Assembly: GCA_015067025.1 (NCBI GenBank)
Contig: SVNC01000003.1
Span: forward strand, 1 to 64,000
From: Oscillospiraceae bacterium
GTDB lineage: Bacteria > Bacillota > Clostridia > Oscillospirales > Ruminococcaceae
Direction: 5' to 3'
Length of the DNA stretch: 64,000 nucleotides
Shown: piece by piece, positions 1 to 10,625 of the stretch
Position numbering within the stretch: the first letter of the stretch is position 1
How the letters are laid out: every line of letters begins with the position of its first letter
The notes under the pieces: generated by a model
What the model saw: the letters and a program-made list of their open reading frames with translations, nothing else
What the model was told of the DNA's origin: nothing
Databases searched by the model: none
Position numbers and translations under genes: made by a program

Positions 1-2944
1 TGTAACCGTCAGCGGACGTATTTTTGTTCCAAGAGAGTACAAGGCTGTCGCTATACTTGGTAGGATTGCTAAAGCCTGTAATAGCTGATAACGTCAGCTT
101 GTCGACATAATTATCTTTATAGCTGTAATCGCAGTTTTTACAATCGTGCAGAGTATAACCCTGCTCTGCATAAGTGGGAGCTACTACTGTATCAGTGTAG
201 CTGTGACTTTTTTTAGCAATTCTTCCGTCGCTGTTCTTCCACGCAGCAAGGTCAGTAATTTCCGTTTCGCATATAGAATCTGCATAAAATTTACCACACG
301 AACATTTGTAATATGCCTTTACACCATAAGCAGTACAGGTAGCGTCCTTCTGTTCAATAAGGATGCCGGTATGATTATGCTTTTCCACAAGCAGTAATCT
401 GTTAGTTGATAAAGTGTTCTTATTATCAAATTTTATTGTCGGGTTCTTTCCTTTTACAAGCGTGTTATCACTGTCATACATTGCAAGGCAGATTATCACA
501 TCATCATCAAGCGTACCATTATATTCAAACAAAAACGCCTTTTCTGATTCATCCTGGAAAGTACCTTTTTCTATTCTGACAGGCTCACCGAAGGCTTCCA
601 GCTTATTCCCGTCCTTATCCGTAATTTCCGCACAAAGATCTATATTGAAAAATGCTGGAGCAAGTCCTGTGTTTTTTATGGTTACTTTCAGCTTGTTACC
701 GTTTCTTTTTGCCGATGTTACAGTGAAATTATAACCTAACCGATTATTCATTTCTTCTATAAGCTCTTTTTGTTCTCTATAAAATTCATAGCTATGACAG
801 CTATCCTGATCAAATGCATATATGGACAAATGTGAAATCTCTATAGTTTCACGAAAACGCTCAGGCGTCCATCTCAGATAATGTTTATCATAGTCCTTAA
901 CTATGCCCGCCTCTTCTGCAACTTCAGGCGTCAGCATCATTTTATACGGCAAAAAATTTTCGCCGATTACCGGTAAATTTGCTTTATAAGTCGGTCTTAA
1001 ATTCCATTCGTAGTTGTGAGATCCTATCAGTCCGTTAACACGCTTCGGGACACCAAGTGATAATGCGTAATCATACACTTCTCCATACGCACCCGAAGTA
1101 AGACAAAGCCAGGTTTTATCAAAAACTTCACTATAATACTTTATCATATCCTTCTGAATCTCAACGGAAGGCATCGCATTGCCGTTAAATGTAGAAGTAT
1201 GCCATTCGCCCCAATTTCCGAATGTGCTTATATCGATAAATTCAACACGTGGATCTCCGTCATAGCGTTCAGCGAGTGCAGATGCAAAATCCTTGCACGC
1301 CTGCAGGTATATAGGATCATCCCATTTAGGAAGGTCTAACTCAACTGAAGGATCGCTTACAAGAGTTGCACGTTCCTTCTTTGCTCCCTTATCATAAACC
1401 CACTGCGGAACAAAATCGTGTGCCTCTCCGTAATTATCGTGAGAACCCGAAAGATGTGAATATGGAAGAATCCTTATTCCATACGTCATTCCGTACTTTT
1501 CACAGGCCTCAAGCATATCATCTATAGATTCCCAGTTATACTTACCTTCATCTGGATTAAGTTCTTCCCATTTAGGCTCTCCGGTACAAATAGTTGACAT
1601 TTTCCAGGCGGTATTATTCATAGATCCGCCGATTCCGTAGGGATTGCTTGATTCGAACGCCCAAGGATTATATACTGTCATAACATACCCCTTATGTGGA
1701 TTAACAACGGGTGTGCCAGACACTTCCATATCATAATATATTGTTGACGACGTATCAAAATCCTTATAAGGATCTTCAACGATGCCTCCATTTGGTTTTG
1801 CGACTGAAAAAAGCTGTGCATATACAATTTCTGCAAGCATATCAGCACCGGATGCATTCATATGCAGTCCGTCAGTATAGTATTTTTTTGCTACCCTTGT
1901 AGTTTGCTCCATACAAAATTCCAGCCATGGTCTGTATAAATCAATAACTCCAACGTTATGCGTTATAGCCATTGCATCTATTTCTTTGCTAAACCATTTT
2001 TCAGTAAGTAGCGGATACTTCGTACAGTCACCCAGTTCACCCTGCTGTTTTACAAGGTAAACTGTCATTTCCTTTGCCTTTGCACGACAGATCATTTCTG
2101 TCATCCATGTAATATAATCCGAAGAATCAATCGCATCGGGATGCTCCTTATGCTGCTGCACATAGTCGTTGATTCCTACAGCCAAAAGAATGATATCGCC
2201 TTTTTTTCCATAGTGTTCAACGGTGGGAAATAACGAATCGTGCAGTGCCTTTGAAGTGATACCGCTTGCTGATATGTTACGTATATCGTACTTATTCATA
2301 TCAACGTAATTATGTAAATATTCTCCCCATCCACGCTTTGCATCAGACGGCACGTTGTAGTAGCTTGCAACTGTCGAATCACCACAAGTCCATATAGTAG
2401 GCTTTGTAGTTGTACCTGTTGACGTGAGCTGTATTTCAAGTGCACTTATTGAAAATTCGGTTCCTACGCCCGAGCTTGCATATATATTGAGTTGACCGTC
2501 AGTAACCGGAATAGTAAAGGTGTCAACCGCATTATTGCCTGTCATAAAGAAAAGCTGGGGTATCCCCTCTGCTTTAATTGTAGTTGAAGTGACATCACCT
2601 GTTGTAACCGTTATTTTATAAACGCCTTTCGGCAAATCAACATTAAATACATGATTAGGGACGTTTGAATTGAATCGCACTGCATCTGATAACGCCCCTA
2701 TACCACTTGCATCTACATTATCTACCGCAGCGGTATTTGCAAAACCGTATCCAACCTCCGAATCATAACCATCTTCAGCTGATACTCCTATATATCCTTT
2801 TTCAACTCCTGCCCCTCCGAAGTCAAACAGGAGTGTTTCTCCCACATTCAGAATTTCATTTTTCGCTTCTGCTGCCTGTGTTTTTAAAGGCAATAACGGA
2901 AAAATGAAAGCGACTGCGACAATTACTGCCAATATACGTTTCAT
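1..2944 (-). CDS. Secreted multidomain carbohydrate enzyme: SGNH esterase plus DUF4832-like barrel plus FN3-like module (C-terminus off window)
   Basis: Absent from the ORF track because it runs off the left edge; I translated it by hand: 981 codons from an ATG at 2944, preceded by AGGAG at good spacing. Residues 1-24 are a signal peptide (cut near TQA|AEA). Next comes a beta-rich N-terminal domain typical of rhamnogalacturonan acetylesterase-like proteins, then an SGNH/GDSL esterase with GDST (188-191), a GIND block and the DxxH dyad D358/H361. From about residue 420 a glycosidase-like barrel has WxxP-rich strands and a GNWGEWH motif as in DUF4832/DUF4874 proteins, followed by the DUF4832-type C-terminal part. 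A Cys-rich ATCT...YYKCSCGK segment and the start of an FN3-like module (LSWNKNTSADGY) follow. That module matches the ones in the GH5 at 51433. It probably deacetylates and trims pectic or other plant polysaccharide outside the cell; substrate is unknown. Confidence 0.85.
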   Translation of the reverse strand, partial: MKRILAVIVAVAFIFPLLPLKTQAAEAKNEILNVGETLLFDFGGAGVEKGYIGVSAEDGYDSEVGYGFANTAAVDNVDASGIGALSDAVRFNSNVPNHVFNVDLPKGVYKITVTTGDVTSTTIKAEGIPQLFFMTGNNAVDTFTIPVTDGQLNIYASSGVGTEFSISALEIQLTSTGTTTKPTIWTCGDSTVASYYNVPSDAKRGWGEYLHNYVDMNKYDIRNISASGITSKALHDSLFPTVEHYGKKGDIILLAVGINDYVQQHKEHPDAIDSSDYITWMTEMICRAKAKEMTVYLVKQQGELGDCTKYPLLTEKWFSKEIDAMAITHNVGVIDLYRPWLEFCMEQTTRVAKKYYTDGLHMNASGADMLAEIVYAQLFSVAKPNGGIVEDPYKDFDTSSTIYYDMEVSGTPVVNPHKGYVMTVYNPWAFESSNPYGIGGSMNNTAWKMSTICTGEPKWEELNPDEGKYNWESIDDMLEACEKYGMTYGIRILPYSHLSGSHDNYGEAHDFVPQWVYDKGAKKERATLVSDPSVELDLPKWDDPIYLQACKDFASALAERYDGDPRVEFIDISTFGNWGEWHTSTFNGNAMPSVEIQKDMIKYYSEVFDKTWLCLTSGAYGEVYDYALSLGVPKRVNGLIGSHNYEWNLRPTYKANLPVIGENFLPYKMMLTPEVAEEAGIVKDYDKHYLRWTPERFRETIEISHLSIYAFDQDSCHSYEFYREQKELIEEMNNRLGYNFTVTSAKRNGNKLKVTIKNTGLAPAFFNIDLCAEITDKDGNKLEAFGEPVRIEKGTFQDESEKAFLFEYNGTLDDDVIICLAMYDSDNTLVKGKNPTIKFDNKNTLSTNRLLLVEKHNHTGILIEQKDATCTAYGVKAYYKCSCGKFYADSICETEITDLAAWKNSDGRIAKKSHSYTDTVVAPTYAEQGYTLHDCKNCDYSYKDNYVDKLTLSAITGFSNPTKYSDSLVLSWNKNTSADGY

Positions 2945-3054
2945 ACTGATTTTCTCCTTTTGTTAGCATGTTAGTTGTAAAATATACCTGTATTATCCAC
3001 ACGTTGTGCGAACATAGTGACAAGCTGAGTTTTATTGTGTTATTACTAAAACGA

Positions 3055-3085
3055 TTGTTACCAATTACAAAACCAATTGCAACAA
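3055..3085 (-). promoter_or_regulatory. Candidate operator over the start of the edge-gene transcript
   Basis: Just downstream of the -10 box lie two AATTGG repeats 12 bp apart, framed by TTGTT/AACAA. The position overlaps +1, where a repressor would sit. The site is seen in sequence; its role is inferred. Confidence 0.4.
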
Positions 3086-3086
3086 A

Positions 3087-3115
3087 ATTATATCACATTA
3101 TTTTACAATGTGCAA
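3087..3115 (-). promoter_or_regulatory. Sigma-A promoter of the edge carbohydrate enzyme
   Basis: TTGCAC, 17-nt spacer, TATAAT on the minus strand. The start codon is about 140 nt downstream, leaving a long leader. Confidence 0.75.
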
Positions 3116-3180
3116 CAGTTTTTGATGGATAAATCCTGTGATTTCAGTAGTTTTCAATACTTTTTGCACAACATAATTTC

Positions 3181-3469
3181 AGGGCGACTCATACGAGTCG
3201 CCCTCAGCGTGTAGACAAAGTCTTGTCTACACGCTGTCAGACGATGAAAAACGCACGCAGACGAGGAAGCCGTCCTGATAGGCGTACATAAAGTACGTTG
3301 AGGGACGGATGACGAAGTAAGCAAAAATGCTTTAGGGGAGCCGAAAACGGCTCCCCTAAACTTCTGTACATTAATTTTATACTTGCTCATAAAATTCGAA
3401 AAAAATTATGCATTTTTGCGGTGCGTGAGTTTGTCTTCAGTCTGACGGCGACTCATACGAGTCGCCCTC
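3181..3469. repeat. Structured palindromic intergenic element bounded by identical hairpins
   Basis: A non-coding block made of hairpins: GGGCGACTC-atac-GAGTCGCCC at 3181-3204 and a second copy of its core at 3447-3466, a 13-bp stem at 3205-3236, a compound CCGTCC...GGACGG stem enclosing CGTAC/GTACG at 3270-3308, and a 13-bp GGGGAGCC-type stem at 3331-3360. GCAAAAATGC (3321) and its complement GCATTTTTGC (3410) form a further inverted pair. The 78-aa ORF over it is a translation of these stems. It may be a mobile intergenic repeat or a structured RNA. The rest of the 2945-3641 gap holds only the promoter and operator above; in 3470-3641 I see nothing. Confidence 0.6.
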
Positions 3470-3641
3470 TTTCAATTTACTGATTGTTATTCATTTTAAG
3501 CCTTGATTATTCTATAAACAAAACATCTTTAAAGCCTGTTTTACTAAATCTCACAATATAGCCAAGCATCAGGCTTGTCAACTGCTTTTCCGAAAAACTC
3601 TATTACTTACATATAGAGTATTTTTCATATTCCTTTATTTT

Positions 3642-4193
3642 CTATATAAGTTTTTCAAAGCCGTAAATCCTTTTAAAGGCATATTTAAAGGAGATAGCTT
3701 CAACCGTTTTCTTATCGCTGTCCTTTATATAAGTTCCTTGCTTTATAAGCCAGTAATTCTGCCCATATTCATAAAGAGTAAGAGAGTCGCTTTCTGTAAA
3801 AACATATACGTTTTTGCAGGACAAAACGCTGTCGCCAAAGCTTATATCTTCCGCTTTTTCAGCATCTTCATACACTTTGAATTTGCTAAGATATTCCGAA
3901 AATTTTTCAGTATCAGTCACCTGAAAAGCATACTCTTTTATCGTTTCTTTGCACCCGCTCCCTATCGGAATATAAGCCGCCAGTAAATCGGCAGTATCCT
4001 TTCCGATAAGAACAGTATCAAGGATAGCAGTCTTTTCTTCCTCTGTAAACTCGGTTATAACATTCTGAAAAGATTCTTCCTTTACCCTTTCATTAAACAG
4101 ATAATTACACAGAAAAGCAAGACCTGTTACTATGAGCACAAGTATTACAACAGCTACAGTTACCTTTAAACAGCGTTTTTTCTTATCCGTCAT
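3642..4193 (-). CDS. Small membrane-anchored protein of unknown function
   Basis: 183 aa. A lysine-rich N-terminus (MTDKKKRCLK) precedes one hydrophobic segment at about residues 9-29, after which the chain is polar and mixed alpha/beta, so it is probably anchored with the bulk outside. I recognise no catalytic motif; it resembles small exported DUF4358-like proteins only loosely. The ATG begins directly after the ligA stop codon (TAA then ATG) and its ribosome site GGAGGAA lies inside the end of ligA, so the two are translationally coupled. It is the last gene of the run that starts at 11913. Function unknown. Confidence 0.7.
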   Translation of the reverse strand: MTDKKKRCLKVTVAVVILVLIVTGLAFLCNYLFNERVKEESFQNVITEFTEEEKTAILDTVLIGKDTADLLAAYIPIGSGCKETIKEYAFQVTDTEKFSEYLSKFKVYEDAEKAEDISFGDSVLSCKNVYVFTESDSLTLYEYGQNYWLIKQGTYIKDSDKKTVEAISFKYAFKRIYGFEKLI

Positions 4194-6191
<1,998 letters not shown>

Positions 6192-6890
6192 TCAGTTTGC
6201 ATTTGATCCGTAATCATTTATTTTATCTATCGTATCGTCACTCGCCCCGATTACGTGGGTGTAGCTTTCGGGGATCTCGCCTACTATAATAGTTTCTGCT
6301 ATCAGAAAATCCGTGCTGACCGTTGTTTCTACAGTATAAAGCGGAATAAAGGAAACCGCAGTCACAGTCGTTTTCATAACAATTCTGTGCCGCGTCTGAT
6401 TTATACCTGCATCGGTAAATTCGCTTATAAACACAGCATTTGCATAGCCCTTCGGTTCTGAACGCATCTCCACTGCAGGTCCGGAACCCTGCAAAAACGG
6501 TATACCGATAAGTGTGCCTAAGGATAAATAAGTGGTATCCGTTCTGTTTTCCTTTAAGGTTTCGTTTATGACTGTCACAAGATCAGTTTTGAGTCTGTTT
6601 ATAAGAGGAGTGTTGCTTTTTACAGAGGTCACTCTGCCGTTTTCAGAGTAGGTAACCTCTACTAAATCGGAATACTCAATCCGTTCTTCGGCGGTATCAA
6701 GCTCTTCATTTATAGTTTTTAGTATAAGGTCTGTAATTACCGCTTCAGTCGTATATCTGCATATTCTTATAATATTCGGTCTTACGCTCGTATAGGTAAG
6801 CACTGCAACACCGATAAGTATAAAAGCCACACCTATAAGCTTTTTTCCGATTACTTTGCGAAGTTTTGATTTTCTGTCGTTATTTATCAT
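6192..6890 (-). CDS. yunB: Sporulation protein YunB
   Basis: 232 aa. YunB is a sporulation-associated protein made under SigE control in Bacillus; its biochemical role is not settled. The chain has a basic N-terminus and one membrane helix (about residues 14-34), followed by the family's extracytoplasmic domain with the LGTLIGIPFLQGSGP stretch and the C-terminal TEVETTVSTDFLIAETIIVG-like block, as in SpoYunB. The ribosome site (AGGTG, 4 nt before ATG) is close to the start and sits inside the right arm of the hairpin at 6895-6934. Its presence is the best evidence in the window for a spore-forming lineage. Confidence 0.9.
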   Translation of the reverse strand: MINNDRKSKLRKVIGKKLIGVAFILIGVAVLTYTSVRPNIIRICRYTTEAVITDLILKTINEELDTAEERIEYSDLVEVTYSENGRVTSVKSNTPLINRLKTDLVTVINETLKENRTDTTYLSLGTLIGIPFLQGSGPAVEMRSEPKGYANAVFISEFTDAGINQTRHRIVMKTTVTAVSFIPLYTVETTVSTDFLIAETIIVGEIPESYTHVIGASDDTIDKINDYGSNAN

Positions 6891-6894
6891 AAAA

Positions 6895-6934
6895 CACCTG
6901 CTTTGCTCTTTTTACAAGATATTCAAAGCAGGTG
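6895..6934 (-). terminator. 11-bp hairpin ending at the yunB ribosome site
   Basis: CACCTGCTTTG and CAAAGCAGGTG are perfectly complementary arms with an 18-nt loop. On the minus strand the right arm runs into TTTT and the yunB ATG, and it contains the yunB Shine-Dalgarno. It can act as a terminator for the upstream aminopeptidase transcript, as a translational switch, or as both. Confidence 0.6.
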
Positions 6935-6950
6935 ATTTTTATGTTTTGCT

Positions 6951-8366
6951 TTATGCTAACTTATAGAAGGCTGAGAATGCCTTATAAGCCATATACACGT
7001 CGTTCTTTGCTGTAATTTCAAAGGGTGCGTGCATTGAAAGTACGGGAACGCCCACGTCAATCGTATCAATATTGAGGTTTGCGATATATGCCGCTACAGT
7101 TCCGCCGCCGCCGAAGTCAACCTTACCAAGCTCGCCTGTCTGCCATACTACGTTATTCTTATCAAGCATAGCGTGGATAAGTCCTACGTATTCAGCGTTA
7201 GCATCACTTGTGCCTGACTTTCCTCTTGCACCTGTATACTTTGTCACTACGATACCCTTATTCATATATGCACAGTTCTTTCGCTCATAGCCCTCAGGGA
7301 AGGTAGGATCAAAACCTGCATTTACGTCTGCTGAAAGGCACTTTGAGTTTGTCATTACCGTTCTGCCGTCACTGCCGCCGTTTTCTGCAAGATCGTAAAG
7401 GAAGAATTTAAGATAAGATGAGCAAAGACCGGTATTACCGTCACTGCCTGTTTCTTCCTTGTCTGTCAGCACACATACCGCTGTTTTATCAGGAGTACCC
7501 TTTATGTCAAGTAAGGCTGTAAAAGCTGTGTAGGAGCATACTCTGTCGTCCTGACCGTAGGCACCCACAAGGCTTCTGTCAAAGCCTACGTCACGGGATT
7601 TCATCGCAGGCACACATTCAAGCTCTGCACTTAAAAAGTCCTTTTCAACAACACCGTACTTTTCAAAAAGAATATTCATAAGATTAAGCTTTACCGCATC
7701 AGAGGTCTCATCCTCCTTGAAAGGACGAGAGCCGATAAGAATGTTAAGCTCTTCGCCTGTAATAAGCTTGTTTGCAGGACGCTTGTACTGCTCTTCTGCA
7801 AGGTGGGGTAAAAGGTCCGTTACAACAAAACAGGGATCTGCTTCATCTTCACCGATATTTACTGTAATGACTGTACCATCATTCTTTACAATTACACCAT
7901 GGAGTGATAAGGGAATAGCTGTCCACTGATACTTCTTGATGCCACCATAGTAATGAGTCTTGAAATAACCAAGCTCATCAGCCTCATAAAGAGGATTCTG
8001 CTTTAAATCTATACGGGGTGAATCAATGTGTGCAGCTGTGAGATTAACTCCGTTTGCAATATCCTGCTTACCGATAATTGCAAAGATTGCCGCTTTACCT
8101 CTGTTTACTGTGTAAACCTTGTCGCCTGCCTTATATTTTGCATTCTTATCAAAAAGCTTGAAACCTGCCTTTTCAGCCATTTCAACTGCTGTAGCACAAG
8201 CCTCTCTTTCAGTTTTGCCGTTATCTAAGAATTTCTTATAGCCTTCGCAGTACTTGTCAGCCTTTTTCTGCTCCGCGTCAGACATGATAAGAGTTGTGTG
8301 CTTCTTTGTATAAAAAAGCTTTTCCTTAAGTTCCTCTGCCTTTGATTTTTTTGTTTCCTTTGCCAT
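6951..8366 (-). CDS. M18 family aminopeptidase
   Basis: 471 aa from the chosen start. A cytosolic zinc-dependent aminopeptidase of the M18 (aspartyl aminopeptidase/ApeB-like) family that releases N-terminal residues from peptides. Metal-site motifs are visible: TAAHIDSPRIDLK (first metal His), GQDDRVCSY (bridging Asp), and KEETGSDGNTG (catalytic Glu pair), plus a C-terminal SMHAPFEI histidine. The track starts at 8378, but that ATG directly touches the AGAAAGG sequence; the ATG four codons later (MAKETKKSK) has proper spacing, so I use 8366. It follows the lytic transglycosylase by about 30 nt and is followed by a hairpin before yunB. Confidence 0.93.
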   Translation of the reverse strand: MAKETKKSKAEELKEKLFYTKKHTTLIMSDAEQKKADKYCEGYKKFLDNGKTEREACATAVEMAEKAGFKLFDKNAKYKAGDKVYTVNRGKAAIFAIIGKQDIANGVNLTAAHIDSPRIDLKQNPLYEADELGYFKTHYYGGIKKYQWTAIPLSLHGVIVKNDGTVITVNIGEDEADPCFVVTDLLPHLAEEQYKRPANKLITGEELNILIGSRPFKEDETSDAVKLNLMNILFEKYGVVEKDFLSAELECVPAMKSRDVGFDRSLVGAYGQDDRVCSYTAFTALLDIKGTPDKTAVCVLTDKEETGSDGNTGLCSSYLKFFLYDLAENGGSDGRTVMTNSKCLSADVNAGFDPTFPEGYERKNCAYMNKGIVVTKYTGARGKSGTSDANAEYVGLIHAMLDKNNVVWQTGELGKVDFGGGGTVAAYIANLNIDTIDVGVPVLSMHAPFEITAKNDVYMAYKAFSAFYKLA

Positions 8367-8397
8367 TTTGAAAACCATCCTTTCTTAAATTTAAGAT

Positions 8398-8997
8398 TTA
8401 TTTTTCATTATATAATTTACAGTAAACCTCATAAGCATTACTGATCTTATCCACGTAATGTGCCGTGTCGGATTTAGGTATTTTTATAAGCTTGCCGTTT
8501 TCCGAATATTCGCTGTTTTCAAGCCATGCACTTACACTGCCGTTACCTGCGTGATATGCCGCCGCAATTTCTGTAAGTCCTCCGCCGAATTCGTCAGACA
8601 AGTATTTCAGCAGATAACAACCGTAACGGATGTTTGTTTTCGCTTCATACATACTGTCAAAGCTTATTTCGGGGTCGTTTTCTTCATCAAGTCTGTAGCG
8701 TATCCACTCAAAGGTTTCAGGCATTATCTGCATAAGTCCTCTTGCTCCAAGATAGGACTCTGCCTTTTCATCAAAACCGCTTTCAGTCTTTATAAACGCA
8801 TACACAAGAAAACTGTCAAGTCCGTACTCTTTACTGTACTGCATAACGTACTGGTGATATTTCAGCGGATGCGTTTCTCTTTGAAATCTGTCCACACCGT
8901 AACTGATACCGAAAAATGCAAGTACCGCAAGCACTGCAACGAGAAGTATCGCTACCGCGATTTTTGTTTTGCTGTTTTTCTTTCTTCTTGTTCTCAT
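8398..8997 (-). CDS. Membrane-anchored lytic murein transglycosylase (SLT domain)
   Basis: 199 aa. It cleaves the glycan strands of peptidoglycan with formation of 1,6-anhydro ends. After a basic N-terminus and one membrane helix (about 11-33) comes an SLT/goose-lysozyme-like domain: the catalytic Glu lies in KTESGF, followed by GARGLMQIMPET and AAYHAGNGSVSAW, all signature blocks of the Slt70 family. Its ATG overlaps the coaE stop (ATGA), so the two genes are translationally coupled. Short forms like this are common in clostridia and can be associated with spore cortex or division remodelling; that role here is inference. Confidence 0.93.
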   Translation of the reverse strand: MRTRRKKNSKTKIAVAILLVAVLAVLAFFGISYGVDRFQRETHPLKYHQYVMQYSKEYGLDSFLVYAFIKTESGFDEKAESYLGARGLMQIMPETFEWIRYRLDEENDPEISFDSMYEAKTNIRYGCYLLKYLSDEFGGGLTEIAAAYHAGNGSVSAWLENSEYSENGKLIKIPKSDTAHYVDKISNAYEVYCKLYNEK

Positions 8998-9590
8998 ATA
9001 CCTCTTTTAATCTGCCGAGCTATTTCTTCAGCCTTTTTCTGAAGTACGTCAGCAGTATCATTATTTTCTATGCAAAAGCTGCTTTTTTCTTTATAAAAGC
9101 TCTTGTCGTGCTGGGATGAAAGACGGCTTTCTGCCGCTTCTTCCGATATATTGTCCCTTGCCATAATACGCTTTACCGAAAGCTCTTTGTCACACACAAC
9201 GCTTACTACGCCATCACAGATAAAATCTATCCCGCTTTCAAAAAGGGTCGGTGCGTCAAGCAGTACGTAATTGTTATCTGTATTTTCTATCCCTTTTATT
9301 ACTCTGTAGGATATAAAAGGATAAATAGTATCATTCAGCAGTTTAAGCTTTTCTTTATCACTGAACACTATTGAGCCGAGCTTTTTTCTGTCAAGAGTGC
9401 CATCGGGATTTAAAACCCCGTCAAATTTTTCTGCAATTTCTTTAAGGCAGGCAGTTCCCTTTTCGGTAACCTCTCTCGCCACCATATCGCAGTTTATGAC
9501 TTCAAAGCCGTTTTCTTTAAAAACTTCGCTTACTGTAGTCTTTCCTGCACCTGACATACCTGTAAGACCATATATTTTCTTACTGTTCAA
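8994..9590 (-). CDS. coaE: Dephospho-CoA kinase
   Basis: 198 aa, typical length. It catalyses the last step of coenzyme A synthesis: ATP-dependent phosphorylation of the ribose 3'-hydroxyl of dephospho-CoA. The P-loop GMSGAGKTT is at residues 11-19, followed by NCDMVAREV (substrate-binding Asp) and the family's LLDAPTLFESG and RIMARDNISEEAAESRL lid region. It is 12 nt downstream of the sua5-type gene and overlaps the transglycosylase gene by 4 nt, in one minus-strand run. Nothing unusual. Confidence 0.96.
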   Translation of the reverse strand: MNSKKIYGLTGMSGAGKTTVSEVFKENGFEVINCDMVAREVTEKGTACLKEIAEKFDGVLNPDGTLDRKKLGSIVFSDKEKLKLLNDTIYPFISYRVIKGIENTDNNYVLLDAPTLFESGIDFICDGVVSVVCDKELSVKRIMARDNISEEAAESRLSSQHDKSFYKEKSSFCIENNDTADVLQKKAEEIARQIKRGI

Positions 9591-9602
9591 AATATCACCA
9601 CT

Positions 9603-10616
9603 TTAAAGTTTTATGACGTTGAATGCCGCCGCACGAAGCAGTCTGTTATAAACCGCCGTTCCCACTCCCTTTTTCTCAGGACATCGTACGTAGGCTATGT
9701 CAGCACCAAGCTCATCTGTACGACGAAGCACCGCAAAAAGATTATGTGCCTGCTCTTCGGCAGTAATGCCGTAGCTCATCGTTTTTACTTTTATATCCTT
9801 TTCGTTTCCGAAAATGACACCGTAGAGGTTTTCTTCTTCCCTGCTGTTAAGAAAATCAGCAAAGGCTTTGTCATTATCCGTTTCTACTATTACTATTTTC
9901 GCTTTTGGAGAATAATGCTTATATTTTACACCGGGAGAAATAACCTTTTCGTTTTCCATAGGCTTTGCAAACACGTTTTTATCAGTTTCGACTTCGCAAA
10001 AGCGACTCAGCATCTCTTCTGTCACAGCACCGGGACGGAGTATTTTTACGCCCTTGCCGTTATCGGTAAAGCAGATCACTGTACTTTCTACTCCCTTTTC
10101 ACACTCACCGCCATCTATGATAAGCGGTATCCTGCCGTTCATATCCTGAAAAACGTGTGTGGCGGAAGTAGGACTGGGACTGCCCGAAAGATTTGCTGAG
10201 GGTGCCGCCAAAGGAAATCCGCACATCTCAATAAGATTTAACGTATCCTCGTTATCAGGCATACGTACTGCCACCGTATCAAGTCCGCCGCTCGTGGTAT
10301 CCGGAACTATGTCCTTCTTAGGAAAAATCATAGTCAGCGGTCCACTCCAGAAATTATCCGCAAGTATAAGTGCCAAGGGCGGAATTTCTCTTACGGAATT
10401 TTTAAGCATCGTAAGACTGCTGATATGGATTATAAGCGGATTATCCTGGGGTCTTCCTTTTGCTTCAAATATCTTTGCACAGGCGTTACTGTCATAGGCG
10501 TTTGCCGCAAGACCGTATACCGTTTCTGTTGGGATGCCGACTACCTCTCCGTTTTTTATAAGCTCTGCCGCCTTTTTCAGCGTTTCCATAGACGGCTTTA
10601 AAACTTCTGTTACCAA
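9603..10616 (-). CDS. sua5: L-threonylcarbamoyladenylate synthase (Sua5/YwlC type)
   Basis: 337 aa. It makes threonylcarbamoyl-AMP from threonine, bicarbonate and ATP for the t6A37 modification of ANN-decoding tRNAs. The N-terminal YrdC-like domain has IPTETVYGLAANA and KGRPQDNPL, plus the SANLSGSPSPT block. The C-terminal about 120 residues form the extra Sua5 domain (long form, as in YwlC, rather than the short TsaC). The linker PGVKYKHYSPKA is typical. It lies directly after prfA, an arrangement common in Firmicutes, where release factor and tRNA-modification genes cluster. Confidence 0.95.
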   Translation of the reverse strand: MVTEVLKPSMETLKKAAELIKNGEVVGIPTETVYGLAANAYDSNACAKIFEAKGRPQDNPLIIHISSLTMLKNSVREIPPLALILADNFWSGPLTMIFPKKDIVPDTTSGGLDTVAVRMPDNEDTLNLIEMCGFPLAAPSANLSGSPSPTSATHVFQDMNGRIPLIIDGGECEKGVESTVICFTDNGKGVKILRPGAVTEEMLSRFCEVETDKNVFAKPMENEKVISPGVKYKHYSPKAKIVIVETDNDKAFADFLNSREEENLYGVIFGNEKDIKVKTMSYGITAEEQAHNLFAVLRRTDELGADIAYVRCPEKKGVGTAVYNRLLRAAAFNVIKL

Positions 10617-10625
10617 TATATCACC

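Noticed and set aside
3154-3390. 78-aa ORF (minus) over the palindromic block
   Set aside because: It translates hairpin stems, has no ribosome site and covers the structured repeat; similar spurious ORFs would appear in each copy of such a repeat.
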